Of a stretch of DNA of 64,000 bases, positions 18,080 through 26,063 are shown piece after piece. The stretch covers positions 62,001 to 126,000 of the forward strand of contig NZ_CADIKH010000019.1 in NCBI RefSeq assembly GCF_902859855.1, written 5' to 3'. The stretch comes from Paraburkholderia humisilvae (GTDB lineage: Bacteria; Pseudomonadota; Gammaproteobacteria; Burkholderiales; Burkholderiaceae). Below the pieces are notes generated by a model. The model saw nothing but the letters and a program-made list of their open reading frames with translations. It had not been told where the DNA came from and did not search any database. A program made the position numbers and the translations under genes. The stretch's first letter is position 1. Each line of letters opens with the position of its first letter.

Positions 18080-18550
18080 ATGCGTCGCAGCCAAGCCATC
18101 CGGTACGCGTTGATTCTCTCGTGCGTTTGTGTGCCTGCCGTCGACGCGTGCGCCGCCGACGTCATCGGCTTTGTCAAAACGGTCAAAGGCACGGCGCACA
18201 TCGAACGCGGCGGGCAAAATCTGAATGTGGCCGTCGGCAGCGAAGTGTATAGCGGCGATCGCATCGTGACCGGTCCCGACTCCTACGTCGGCATCACGCT
18301 GCACGACAATACGCTGCTTTCCGAGGGCGCCGGCTCCACGCTCGAGCTCAACAACTTCGCATTCAACACGACCACCTATGAAGGTTCGCTCGATGCAACC
18401 ATCAGGCGTGGGTCGCTCGCGGTCGTCGACGGCAAGATCGCAAAGGCCAATCCGAATGCGGTGCGTTACAGTACACCAACTACCACGCTCGGCGTGCGCG
18501 GCACGGAGTTCATCATCGAAGTCGGCGGCGATGCGGAGAATGCACGGTGA
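18080..18550 (+). CDS. Secreted FecR-domain protein
   Basis: The 156-residue protein has a signal peptide (cleavage near DACAA) and a single FecR domain: GFVKTVKGTAHIERGG, SEVYSGDRIVTGPDSYVGI, LELNNFAF and a C-terminal GVRGTEFII. It lacks the N-terminal cytoplasmic and membrane parts of true FecR anti-sigma factors, so it is a free periplasmic domain. Its TGA overlaps the GTG of the next gene, which encodes an OmpA-type lipoprotein, and a CHASE2 protein follows. No sigma factor gene is near. The role is unknown; it may be a periplasmic ligand or scaffold for the CHASE2 sensor. Confidence 0.85.
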   Translation: MRRSQAIRYALILSCVCVPAVDACAADVIGFVKTVKGTAHIERGGQNLNVAVGSEVYSGDRIVTGPDSYVGITLHDNTLLSEGAGSTLELNNFAFNTTTYEGSLDATIRRGSLAVVDGKIAKANPNAVRYSTPTTTLGVRGTEFIIEVGGDAENAR

Positions 18551-19164
18551 AGGCCGGGTTCGGGCGGCTTCGGCTCATACCGGAAGCGTTATTCGCCGTA
18601 CTGGTTTTACTATCCGCATGCAGCACACCGCGCGACAAGGTCACGCTGTTGCCGAATCAGGACGGCACGGTCGGATCGGTTGTGGTGAAAAGCGCGACCC
18701 AGACGCAAGTGCTCGACAAGGCTTACTCGAGCGTGGACGTCGCGCAGGGCGGCGCGATCGAGAAAACCATGGACAGTCCGGCCGCGGTGCAGGCGCACTA
18801 TGGTCCGCTGCTCGCCGCACAGCCTCCGCGTCCCGTCACGTTCACGATCAACTTCCTGTTCGATTCCGCGACTGAACTGGCGCCGGAATCGGCCGCCACC
18901 GTTGCAAAGCTAAAGGCTACGCTGGCGAACTGGCCGGCGCCCCACCTGACGGTAGTCGGGCATACCGACATGGCCGGCGCAATGGACTTCAACGACAAAC
19001 TGTCGATGCGGCGCGCGCAGACTGTCGCGGCGTTTCTGGTCAAGTCGGGCATTCCTGCGCAACAGATCGAGACCGCGGCCCGTGGCAAGCGCGAGCCGCT
19101 TGTGCGCACGCCAGACGGTGTACCCAATCAGGCGAACCGACGCGTCGTGATTACCATTCAATGA
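18547..19164 (+). CDS. OmpA-family peptidoglycan-binding lipoprotein
   Basis: This 205-residue lipoprotein has a signal peptide with lipobox LLSAC, a variable middle region and a C-terminal OmpA-like domain (FTINFLFDSATELAPES, then VVGHTDMAGAMDFNDKLS, then NQANRRVVITIQ). The aspartate and arginine that clamp diaminopimelate in this family are visible in HTDMAG and NRRV. It starts at GTG 18547, overlapping the FecR-domain gene's stop as GTGA, so the two are coupled. It would tether the triad to the cell wall between the inner-membrane CHASE2 protein and the outer membrane. Confidence 0.87.
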   Translation: MKAGFGRLRLIPEALFAVLVLLSACSTPRDKVTLLPNQDGTVGSVVVKSATQTQVLDKAYSSVDVAQGGAIEKTMDSPAAVQAHYGPLLAAQPPRPVTFTINFLFDSATELAPESAATVAKLKATLANWPAPHLTVVGHTDMAGAMDFNDKLSMRRAQTVAAFLVKSGIPAQQIETAARGKREPLVRTPDGVPNQANRRVVITIQ

Positions 19165-19218
19165 ATCGGGCCATCCGCTTTTCGCGCGTCGGATCGGCAT
19201 TGATCTGCGCGGGCAGAC

Positions 19219-20751
19219 ATGAAACGCTATCGCGATTCCCTGATTACCTTTCTGAAGAAATTGCCAAGGGCGTACAAGGGGCGTCCGATGGCATTCGCCA
19301 TTCTGTGCGGCCTGAGTCTGCTCAACCTGTGTAGTGAATGGCCGCATGAACTGCCGCGTCCGGCTTTTCTGGACACCTATGACCGGCTGTTTCCGGACTC
19401 CTTCGGAACGCCGAGACAACTGCTGTTCGATCACTTCCAGCGCTGGTTTCCACGCACGCCGACCGCCCAGCCTGTGACCATCGTCGCGATCGACGACAGG
19501 ACATTGGGCGCGGTCGGGCAGTGGCCGTGGCCGCGCAATCGGCTCGCGAGCCTGATCGATGCCATTGCCGCGCAGAAGCCGGCCGCCATCGGCCTCGATA
19601 TCTATATGCCGGAGGTGGATCAAACTTCGCCCGACAAGGTCGCCGACAATCTGCCTCCGACGGCGGCGTCGCTCGCGGCCGGCTTGCGTGCGCTGCCGAG
19701 TCACGAGGCGATCCTCGCTCGATCGTTGCATGCGACGCGCGCTGTGCTGGGCGCAGTCGCATTCGATCATGCGACGGCCAATACCCGTACCGATCTGCGA
19801 AGTGCGCCGATACTCGTGCATGGCGCCGACGGTGCCGATCCGCTCGATAGCGTTCTGCGATTCAACTATGTGCTCGCAAGCCTGCCGGAATTGCAGGCTG
19901 CGGCGCAGGGGCAAGCATTGCTGAACGTCGCACTCGAACAGGGCACGGTGCGGCGTATTCCGCTGATCATGGGTTTGGGTAACAAGCTCGTTCCGGGTAT
20001 GGCGCTTGAAATGCTGCGTGTCGCGACCCGTTCGCCGGTGGTCGAAGTGTTTGCCAGTCCGGCCGGCGTGCTGGCGGTGGGCGTCGCGGACGTGCAGGTG
20101 CCCACGCAGCCGAATGGCGAAATATGGCTGCACTTCGCGTCTATCCGGTCGACCCAGAGCCGCTACGTGTCCGCACGCGATGTCCTGCAGGGCAAAGTCG
20201 ACCCGGACCGCATCCGCAACAAGCTGGTACTGGTCGGCCTGACCGGGACCGGTCTCACCGATGTCCGCGCGACCCCGCTGGGCGAACAGGTGCCGGGTAT
20301 CGAAATCCAGGCTCAGGTCATCGAGACGATTTTTGAAGGACACTTCCTGCAACGCCCGGCGTGGCTGAAGTGGGGCGAAACCATATTTATCATGACGTTT
20401 GGGATGCTGATTATCTGGTACTTGCCACGCACCGATTCGCCTCTCGCGACATTTATCCGGTCCTTTTCGAAGGCTTCGGCGATTCTCGGCATCATCCTGA
20501 ACCTGTTGTCGCTGCTGAGTTGTGTTTTGCTATTCAAATATGGTGGCTTGCTCGTCGACGCCGCTTCCATCTTCATCATCGGGTCGGCGGTGATGGGATC
20601 TTTCTTTTCAACGGCGCTGCTCGACGACGATGCGAAAAGACGGCAACAGGCGGCACGCACGCAAATGCCGGATGGCGAGCAGAGCGACGCCGGAAAGTCG
20701 GTTGACGGCGCGTTGGCGCGCTGGAAACGGATACATCGAAGTTCGAAATAA
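19219..20751 (+). CDS. CHASE2-domain membrane sensor without an output domain
   Basis: A 510-residue inner-membrane protein. One N-terminal helix (about 25-42) is followed by a large extracytoplasmic CHASE2 domain (about 45-375; PVTIVAIDDRTLGAVGQWPW, AIGLDIYMPE and VLVGLTGTGLTDVRATPLG are typical). Three closing helices follow (about 383-402, 417-437, 440-466). In most characterised cases CHASE2 precedes a cyclase, kinase or phosphatase. Here the protein stops about 45 residues after the last helix, with only a short charged tail. It is the third gene of the FecR / OmpA lipoprotein / CHASE2 unit. Either it signals to a separate partner or the triad is structural. Confidence 0.85.
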   Translation: MKRYRDSLITFLKKLPRAYKGRPMAFAILCGLSLLNLCSEWPHELPRPAFLDTYDRLFPDSFGTPRQLLFDHFQRWFPRTPTAQPVTIVAIDDRTLGAVGQWPWPRNRLASLIDAIAAQKPAAIGLDIYMPEVDQTSPDKVADNLPPTAASLAAGLRALPSHEAILARSLHATRAVLGAVAFDHATANTRTDLRSAPILVHGADGADPLDSVLRFNYVLASLPELQAAAQGQALLNVALEQGTVRRIPLIMGLGNKLVPGMALEMLRVATRSPVVEVFASPAGVLAVGVADVQVPTQPNGEIWLHFASIRSTQSRYVSARDVLQGKVDPDRIRNKLVLVGLTGTGLTDVRATPLGEQVPGIEIQAQVIETIFEGHFLQRPAWLKWGETIFIMTFGMLIIWYLPRTDSPLATFIRSFSKASAILGIILNLLSLLSCVLLFKYGGLLVDAASIFIIGSAVMGSFFSTALLDDDAKRRQQAARTQMPDGEQSDAGKSVDGALARWKRIHRSSK

Positions 20752-20849
20752 ATCGTTTGACCTGTGTAAGCGCCAACGAGAGGCGTTTTCCGCCATGGAT
20801 TCGACATATCATTCAGCACCGTCGACCCGAACGCGAGGCGTGAAGACTC

Positions 20850-21272
20850 ATGGACCCATCGGAACAGATTGACCAGTTGATCGCCGGCATCACCGATTGG
20901 CGCGGTAAAACTTTCGCTGGTATTCGCAAGAGCATTCTCGCGGCCGATCCGAACATCATCGAAGAATGGAAGTGGATGGGAAGCCCAGTGTGGTCGCGCG
21001 ACGGGATGATCGCGGTCGCCAATGCCCACAAAGGGAAAGTGAAACTAACCTTTGCGCACGGCGCGCATCTTCCGGATCCCGAACGGCTCTTCAACGCGGG
21101 CCTCGAAGGCAATGCAAGGCGGGCCATCGATTTCTTCGAAGGCGATGCGATCAATGAGCGCGCGCTGAAGAACCTGGTGCGTGCCGCTATCGACTACAAC
21201 CACACCCGGCTAAAGAAGAACGCACCGCTGGCCGATGCCCGATCGAAATCGCATAAAAGCAGAACGGCATAA
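20850..21272 (+). CDS. DUF1801 family protein
   Basis: A 140-residue soluble protein of the DUF1801 (YdhG-like) family, recognisable from the N-terminal IDQLIAGITDWRGKTFAGIRK, EEWKWMGSPVWSRDGM and the AHGAHLPDPERLFNAGLEG block. Members are small alpha/beta proteins of poorly known function; some are annotated as iron chaperones. There is no signal peptide. The C-terminus is basic and Ser-rich (DARSKSHKSRTA). It stands alone between the CHASE2 triad and the MHS transporter, with no sign of co-transcription beyond orientation. Confidence 0.75.
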   Translation: MDPSEQIDQLIAGITDWRGKTFAGIRKSILAADPNIIEEWKWMGSPVWSRDGMIAVANAHKGKVKLTFAHGAHLPDPERLFNAGLEGNARRAIDFFEGDAINERALKNLVRAAIDYNHTRLKKNAPLADARSKSHKSRTA

Positions 21273-21457
21273 AGCTATAGCGCCTTCCTGGTAATTGTCC
21301 TGGTCAACCGTCCTTGGAATTCTGCTTCCTGCGAATTACAGTTGAACGACCCACATCGCCGATGACGAATCGGCACCTCGTGTCTTGCCCGATTGCCTGC
21401 TTCCTTTTTCAGGGGGCATATTGTATGTCTGACTCTAACCATATTTAGGGGACGTCA

Positions 21458-22828
21458 ATGGCTGCCACGCAATCAGGGGCGATGCCCCTTTCCGAAGCCG
21501 AAGCCAAAATCCAGCTACGCCGCGCGGTGATCGCGAGCACGATCGGCACCACGATCGAATGGTACGACTTCTTTCTCTATAGCACGGTGACCGGCCTCGT
21601 CTTCGCGAAGCTGTATTTTCCGCAGTCCGATCCGCTGGTCGGCACACTTCAGGCGTTTTTGATCTACGCGGTCGGTTTTCTGGCAAGGCCGGTTGGCGCG
21701 GCGATTTTCGGTCACTATGGCGACCGCATCGGCCGCAAGGCCACCTTGATCGTCACCTTGCTGCTGATGGGGCTTGCGACATTCGCAGTGGCCTTCGTGC
21801 CCACCTACGCATCGATCGGTGTCTGGGGCGCGATTATCCTGACGGTGCTGCGCTTTATCCAGGGCGTAGGCGTCGGTGGCGAATGGGGCGGCTCGGTGTT
21901 GATGTCGATGGAATGGGCGCGCACGGACTCGCATCGTGGGTTCGTCGCATCGTGGCCGCAGTTCGGCGTGCCGGCGGGGCTGTTTCTCGCGAATCTGGTT
22001 GTGCTGGCCACCAGCGAAGTCTCGGGGAGCAGCTTTCTCACGTGGGGCTGGCGCATTCCGTTTGTCGTCAGCATCGTGCTCGTCGCGATCGGCCTTTATA
22101 TTCGCTTGCATATTCTCGAGACGCCGATTTTCGCGAAGCTCCTTGCCGAGCAAAAGATCGAAAAGACGCCGACGCTCGAGGTGATACGCCGCCAGCCGAA
22201 AGACATTCTGCTTTCCGCGTTTGCCCGTATGGCTGAACAGGCGCCGTTCTATATCTACACGGCCTTCGTGTTCACCTATGGCGTGACGACGCTCGGTGCA
22301 TCGCGCGATCTCCTGCTGACGGCGGTACTGGTCGCATCGCTGATCGAGTTCGTCACGATACCGTTCTTCGGCCATCTGTCCGACGTGATCGGGCGGCGCA
22401 AGATGTACATCATCGGCTCTGTTTGCGTCGGCCTGTTCGGCTTTATTTACTTTGGTCTGCTCGATACGAGAAATCCGGTCTGGATTTTCATCGCCATTGT
22501 GCTATCGCTGGTGCCGCACGCGATGATGTACGGTCCGCAAGCCGCTTTTATCGCCGAGTCGTTCACGGGGCGGTTGCGTTACAGCGGTGCGTCGCTCGGC
22601 TACCAGCTGGCTTCGATCATTGCAGGCGGTCCCGCACCGCTGATCGCGACCGCGCTGTTCGCTTACTATCATTCGGGCTATGCGATCGCGTTGTATGTTT
22701 TCGTGTGCGCGGTGATTAGCGTGGTCGCGGCGTCGATGCTGGGTGACTATACGAATAAGGACATTTCGCGGGAATACGACGAGGCGCATGCGATCGGCGA
22801 CCACGGACACGCGCCTCCGGTCAGATGA
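21458..22828 (+). CDS. MHS-family (metabolite:H+ symporter) MFS transporter
   Basis: A 456-residue proton symporter with twelve hydrophobic segments. The N-terminal IASTIGTTIEWYDFFLYST is diagnostic of the MHS family (citrate, shikimate, proline/betaine transporters). The loop 2-3 MFS motif is present as GHYGDRIGRKATLI and its second-half repeat as GHLSDVIGRRKMYI. The ATG follows an AGGGGA ribosome-binding site. A cytosine-deaminase-like hydrolase begins 51 bp downstream in the same direction, so the likely cargo is an N-heterocyclic or amide compound that the hydrolase then attacks (inference). Confidence 0.88.
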   Translation: MAATQSGAMPLSEAEAKIQLRRAVIASTIGTTIEWYDFFLYSTVTGLVFAKLYFPQSDPLVGTLQAFLIYAVGFLARPVGAAIFGHYGDRIGRKATLIVTLLLMGLATFAVAFVPTYASIGVWGAIILTVLRFIQGVGVGGEWGGSVLMSMEWARTDSHRGFVASWPQFGVPAGLFLANLVVLATSEVSGSSFLTWGWRIPFVVSIVLVAIGLYIRLHILETPIFAKLLAEQKIEKTPTLEVIRRQPKDILLSAFARMAEQAPFYIYTAFVFTYGVTTLGASRDLLLTAVLVASLIEFVTIPFFGHLSDVIGRRKMYIIGSVCVGLFGFIYFGLLDTRNPVWIFIAIVLSLVPHAMMYGPQAAFIAESFTGRLRYSGASLGYQLASIIAGGPAPLIATALFAYYHSGYAIALYVFVCAVISVVAASMLGDYTNKDISREYDEAHAIGDHGHAPPVR

Positions 22829-22879
22829 CCGCGGCAGGGCGCCGGCCGCGGCGCGCCGGCGCGGCGGCCTGATACGCAT

Positions 22880-24064
22880 ATGGCTTGCTTACTGATTCGC
22901 GACGTGCGCACGAGCGAAGGGGTGCGGCTCGACATCCTTGTCGAAGACGGTCGAATCGCACGGTCGGCCGCGGTCATCGACGCGCAAGACGGCTGGCTCG
23001 TCGAGCACGGTGCGGGCGCGCTCGTGCTGCCTGGACTGGTCGAAGGCCACACGCATCTGGACAAGACCCACTGGGGTAGGCAGTGGTATCGCAACGAAGT
23101 CGCGTCCAGCCTGAATGATCGAATCGAAAACGAGCGCCGCTGGCGGGCCACCAGCGGTCATGACGCTGGAGAGCAATCGCTCGCGTTGGCGCGCGCTTTC
23201 CTCGCTGCGGGCACGACACGCTTGCGTACGCACGTCGATGTCGACACCGACGCCGGCCTGCGGCATCTGCACCGCGTGCTGGCGACGCGTGAGACATTGC
23301 GCGGGCAGATGGATATCCAGATTGTCGCGTTTCCGCAATCGGGCGTGCTCAGACGCCCGGGCACCGATGCGCTGCTGGCTGACGCGTTGCGCGCCGGAGC
23401 CGATCTGCTAGGCGGACTCGACCCATGCGCGATCGACGGCGATGCGGTCGAGGCGCTTGATCTGCTGTTTGGGCTGGCCGACCGGCACGGCGTTGGCCTC
23501 GACATTCACCTGCACGAGCGCTCGACAATGGGCGCGTATTCGCTCGACCTGATTCTTCAGCGTACCGCCGCGTTAGGGATGCAACGGAAGGTCGCGATCA
23601 GTCACGCGTTTTGCCTCGGCGACATCGGCAGTCGTGAACGCGATGCGTTGCTCGCACGTATGGCTGAACTGCGCGTGGCGGTGGTGACGACCGCGCCGGC
23701 ATCGGTCGCGGTCCCGTCTATTGCCGCGTGCCGTGCAGCGGGCGTGACCGTCGTTGGCGGTAATGATGGGATTCGCGACACGTGGACACCGTACGGTTCG
23801 CCCGACATGCTCGAACGCGCGATGTTGATCGGCATGCGTCACGACTTCCGGCGTGACGACGATCTCGAGATCGCGCTCGATTGCGTCACGCATAGTGCCG
23901 CGCGCGGTTGCGGCTTCGCGGATTACGGATTGCTTTCCGGTGATCGGGCGGATGTCGTGCTCGTGGATGCGCAGACGCCCGCGGAAGCGGTGGTTGCGCG
24001 ACCCGTGCGCAAGCTCATCGTGTCGGCGGGGCGTATCGTGGCGCGCGACGGGATGCTGGTCTGA
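22880..24064 (+). CDS. Cytosine-deaminase-like metal-dependent amidohydrolase
   Basis: A 394-residue cytosolic amidohydrolase. The metal-binding HxH is in EGHTHLDKTHWGR, the CodA-type signature, followed by the later ligands in DIHLHER and ISHAF and the catalytic acid in GGNDGIRDTW. The fold is a TIM barrel capped by N- and C-terminal beta pieces, here ending with VRKLIVSAGRIVARDG. Relatives deaminate cytosine, isoguanine, creatinine or s-triazines, and the exact substrate cannot be told from motifs. Its position right behind an MHS transporter suggests uptake followed by deamination. Confidence 0.85.
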   Translation: MACLLIRDVRTSEGVRLDILVEDGRIARSAAVIDAQDGWLVEHGAGALVLPGLVEGHTHLDKTHWGRQWYRNEVASSLNDRIENERRWRATSGHDAGEQSLALARAFLAAGTTRLRTHVDVDTDAGLRHLHRVLATRETLRGQMDIQIVAFPQSGVLRRPGTDALLADALRAGADLLGGLDPCAIDGDAVEALDLLFGLADRHGVGLDIHLHERSTMGAYSLDLILQRTAALGMQRKVAISHAFCLGDIGSRERDALLARMAELRVAVVTTAPASVAVPSIAACRAAGVTVVGGNDGIRDTWTPYGSPDMLERAMLIGMRHDFRRDDDLEIALDCVTHSAARGCGFADYGLLSGDRADVVLVDAQTPAEAVVARPVRKLIVSAGRIVARDGMLV

Positions 24065-24114
24065 AGGCGGCGGCATAATGCGTATTCCGCCACTTCTCAT
24101 AGGCCGTCAAGATC

Positions 24115-24771
24115 ATGACTGAATGGTCCGCCGTAGACGAATACATTGAGAGCCGCCTCGTGCCACCCGATCCGGTGCTCGATCATGCGCTCGCCGCGAA
24201 TGCCGCAGCCGGGCTGCCGGCCTATGACGTCGCGCCGAATCAGGGAAAACTGCTTTATCTGTTCGCTCGCATGATCGGCGCGCGGCGTGTGCTTGAAATC
24301 GGCACGCTGGGCGGTTACAGCACCATCTGGCTTGCTCGTGCGCTTCCCGAAGGCGGCAAGGTCGTCACGCTGGAAGCGAATGCCGTTCATGCGCGTGTCG
24401 CGCAATCGAACATCGATCACGCGGGCCTTACTCATGCGGTCGATCTGCGAATTGGCCCGGCGCTTGAAAGTCTGCCCGCGCTCACCGCTCAGGCGCCATT
24501 CGATCTGATCTTCATCGACGCGGACAAGCCTAACAACCCGTCCTATCTGGAATGGGCGCTGAAGCTGTCGAGACCCGGAACGGTGATTATCGGAGACAAC
24601 GTGGTGCGCGCCGGCGAGGTCGTGAACGCGGCTAGCGCGGACCCCAACGTGCAGGGCGTTCGCCGCTTCTTCGACATGATTGCGCACGAACCGCGTCTCA
24701 CCGCGACCGCGTTGCAAACGGTCGGCGTCAAAGGGTGGGACGGCTTTGCGATTGCAGTCGTCGATGCGTGA
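24115..24771 (+). CDS. SAM-dependent O-methyltransferase (caffeoyl-CoA/catechol type)
   Basis: A 218-residue class I methyltransferase. The SAM-binding motif I is RRVLEIGTLGGYSTIWLARAL with GKVVTLEAN after it. The metal and substrate region FDLIFIDADKPNNPSYL and the GDNVVRAGEV motif are characteristic of the Mg2+-dependent O-methyltransferase family that acts on catechol-like hydroxyls. It lies 50 bp after the amidohydrolase and may share its transcript, although the functional link is not evident. A convergent inverted repeat follows the stop codon. Confidence 0.88.
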   Translation: MTEWSAVDEYIESRLVPPDPVLDHALAANAAAGLPAYDVAPNQGKLLYLFARMIGARRVLEIGTLGGYSTIWLARALPEGGKVVTLEANAVHARVAQSNIDHAGLTHAVDLRIGPALESLPALTAQAPFDLIFIDADKPNNPSYLEWALKLSRPGTVIIGDNVVRAGEVVNAASADPNVQGVRRFFDMIAHEPRLTATALQTVGVKGWDGFAIAVVDA

Positions 24772-24787
24772 TTTCGCGCATCGCGTG

Positions 24788-24820
24788 GCCCGGATCCGAC
24801 CGTAGCGCCGCGATCCGGGC
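24788..24820. terminator. Inverted repeat between convergent genes
   Basis: GCCCGGATC and its complement GATCCGGGC enclose a 15-base loop between the convergent methyltransferase (+) and phospholipase (-) genes. There is no clear U-tract, so it is only a possible bidirectional terminator. Confidence 0.4.
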
Positions 24821-24839
24821 GATGGTCGTCAGGCGCAGG

Positions 24840-25970
24840 TCAATGTGAGCCGATTTGCGCATCCCGACAATCAGCAGGCGCGTTGACACGATCACACCGT
24901 GCTGCTAACCCGTGAGGCAACTCAACCTTGAACCCGGTTTTCGCCGGTTCGGCCGCGGGATAGTCCGTGCTGATAATCTGCGCGCCACTGTCGAGCGCGC
25001 GGTCCCGCCGCGTCGTGTCATTGCGCATGGCTTCGACCGTGCCATCGTCGGTTCTCGTCCGGATCAGGTAGCCGTCGCGCACCAGTTCTTCGATGTGTGC
25101 GACGTCGGGCTCATTGACCTCGATAAACGCCGCATCCGGCGCACCGGGCGTCGAATTGGTGAACAGCACACGTCCCGCAAGCGATGGATGACCATCGCGA
25201 TAAATCGCCGCCATTTTCGGCGGGTCGAGCAGGAACACCACCTTGCCGCGCGCCTGCTTGAGGGTTGGCCAGCCGCCATGCGTGACGGCTTCATTCAGTG
25301 TCGCATGGGTACTCCGAACATCGTCCGGTGTCACGATTTCATTACGTTTGAACACAGAGAGAATGGCGTGGTCGAGCGCGTCGAAGGTTGCGCGATCGAA
25401 CGGCTCCGGCATCACGGTAGGCAGTGGCCATTGGGTCTTGAGCGGCTTTTGCTTGGGCTCGATCAGAATAAACAGCGGCACATGCCGCGGGTTGGCGAGA
25501 GACCATGTCCGGATCTCGCGCAGACACGCGGTGAACGGCTGGCACACGCTGCGGTAGTCGACATCCTGGATGTGCATCACCTTGAAGCCGGGTTTGCGCA
25601 TCAGGTGTTGCGGATCGAACGGCGGATCGGCGGGCAGCCCCGCGGCCTTCACCATTCGCGGACCGGCCGGGTCCGCATAGAGGCCGCCGCCCTGATCGCT
25701 GAATACGTCGAGCTCGACTTGCCTGACGCCGCCTGATAACTGGGCAGTCAGCGAAGGGTGCCGATAGTTCAGTAGCGGCAGCAGTTCGGGATGGTTCGTT
25801 TCCCATACCTTCGTGTCGCCCGGTGCGATGCCGACGTGATAACTGTTGTGTGTGCCGATCACCTGAATCTGGTTCATGTGCACGGTGCTATCTTCGGTTT
25901 GCGCCTGGCAGAGCATGGACACAAGCGTTAGCCCGCTTAGCATCAGGCGTTTGGAAAACGGCAATTTCAT
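24840..25970 (-). CDS. Secreted Ca2+-dependent PI-specific phospholipase C-like enzyme
   Basis: A 376-residue exported protein with a signal peptide ending at CQAQ. It belongs to the Streptomyces PLC1-like branch of the PI-PLC superfamily. The N-terminal catalytic histidine lies in IGTHNSYH (His41). The family blocks GVRQVELDVFSDQGGGLYAD, MRKPGFKVMHIQDVDYRSVC and PLFILIEPKQKP follow. PI-PLCs cut phosphatidylinositol, and often GPI anchors, between the glycerol and the phospho-inositol. This is the last gene of the exbB-exbD-tonB-receptor-GH92 series, 93 bp after the mannosidase. Family is confident; GPI or PI as substrate is inferred from family and context. Confidence 0.85.
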   Translation of the reverse strand: MKLPFSKRLMLSGLTLVSMLCQAQTEDSTVHMNQIQVIGTHNSYHVGIAPGDTKVWETNHPELLPLLNYRHPSLTAQLSGGVRQVELDVFSDQGGGLYADPAGPRMVKAAGLPADPPFDPQHLMRKPGFKVMHIQDVDYRSVCQPFTACLREIRTWSLANPRHVPLFILIEPKQKPLKTQWPLPTVMPEPFDRATFDALDHAILSVFKRNEIVTPDDVRSTHATLNEAVTHGGWPTLKQARGKVVFLLDPPKMAAIYRDGHPSLAGRVLFTNSTPGAPDAAFIEVNEPDVAHIEELVRDGYLIRTRTDDGTVEAMRNDTTRRDRALDSGAQIISTDYPAAEPAKTGFKVELPHGLAARCDRVNAPADCRDAQIGSH

Positions 25971-26063
25971 AAAACTTCCTATACGGAACGAGCGAACCTC
26001 GACGAGGCAAAAGGAAGGACTGAGCCCGGCCGAATACTCAATCCTTGCCAGAAAAATCGCACT

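Noticed and set aside
18910..20352. 480-codon minus-strand open frame
   Set aside because: It runs opposite the CHASE2 gene, which has clear domain motifs; this frame has shadow composition only.
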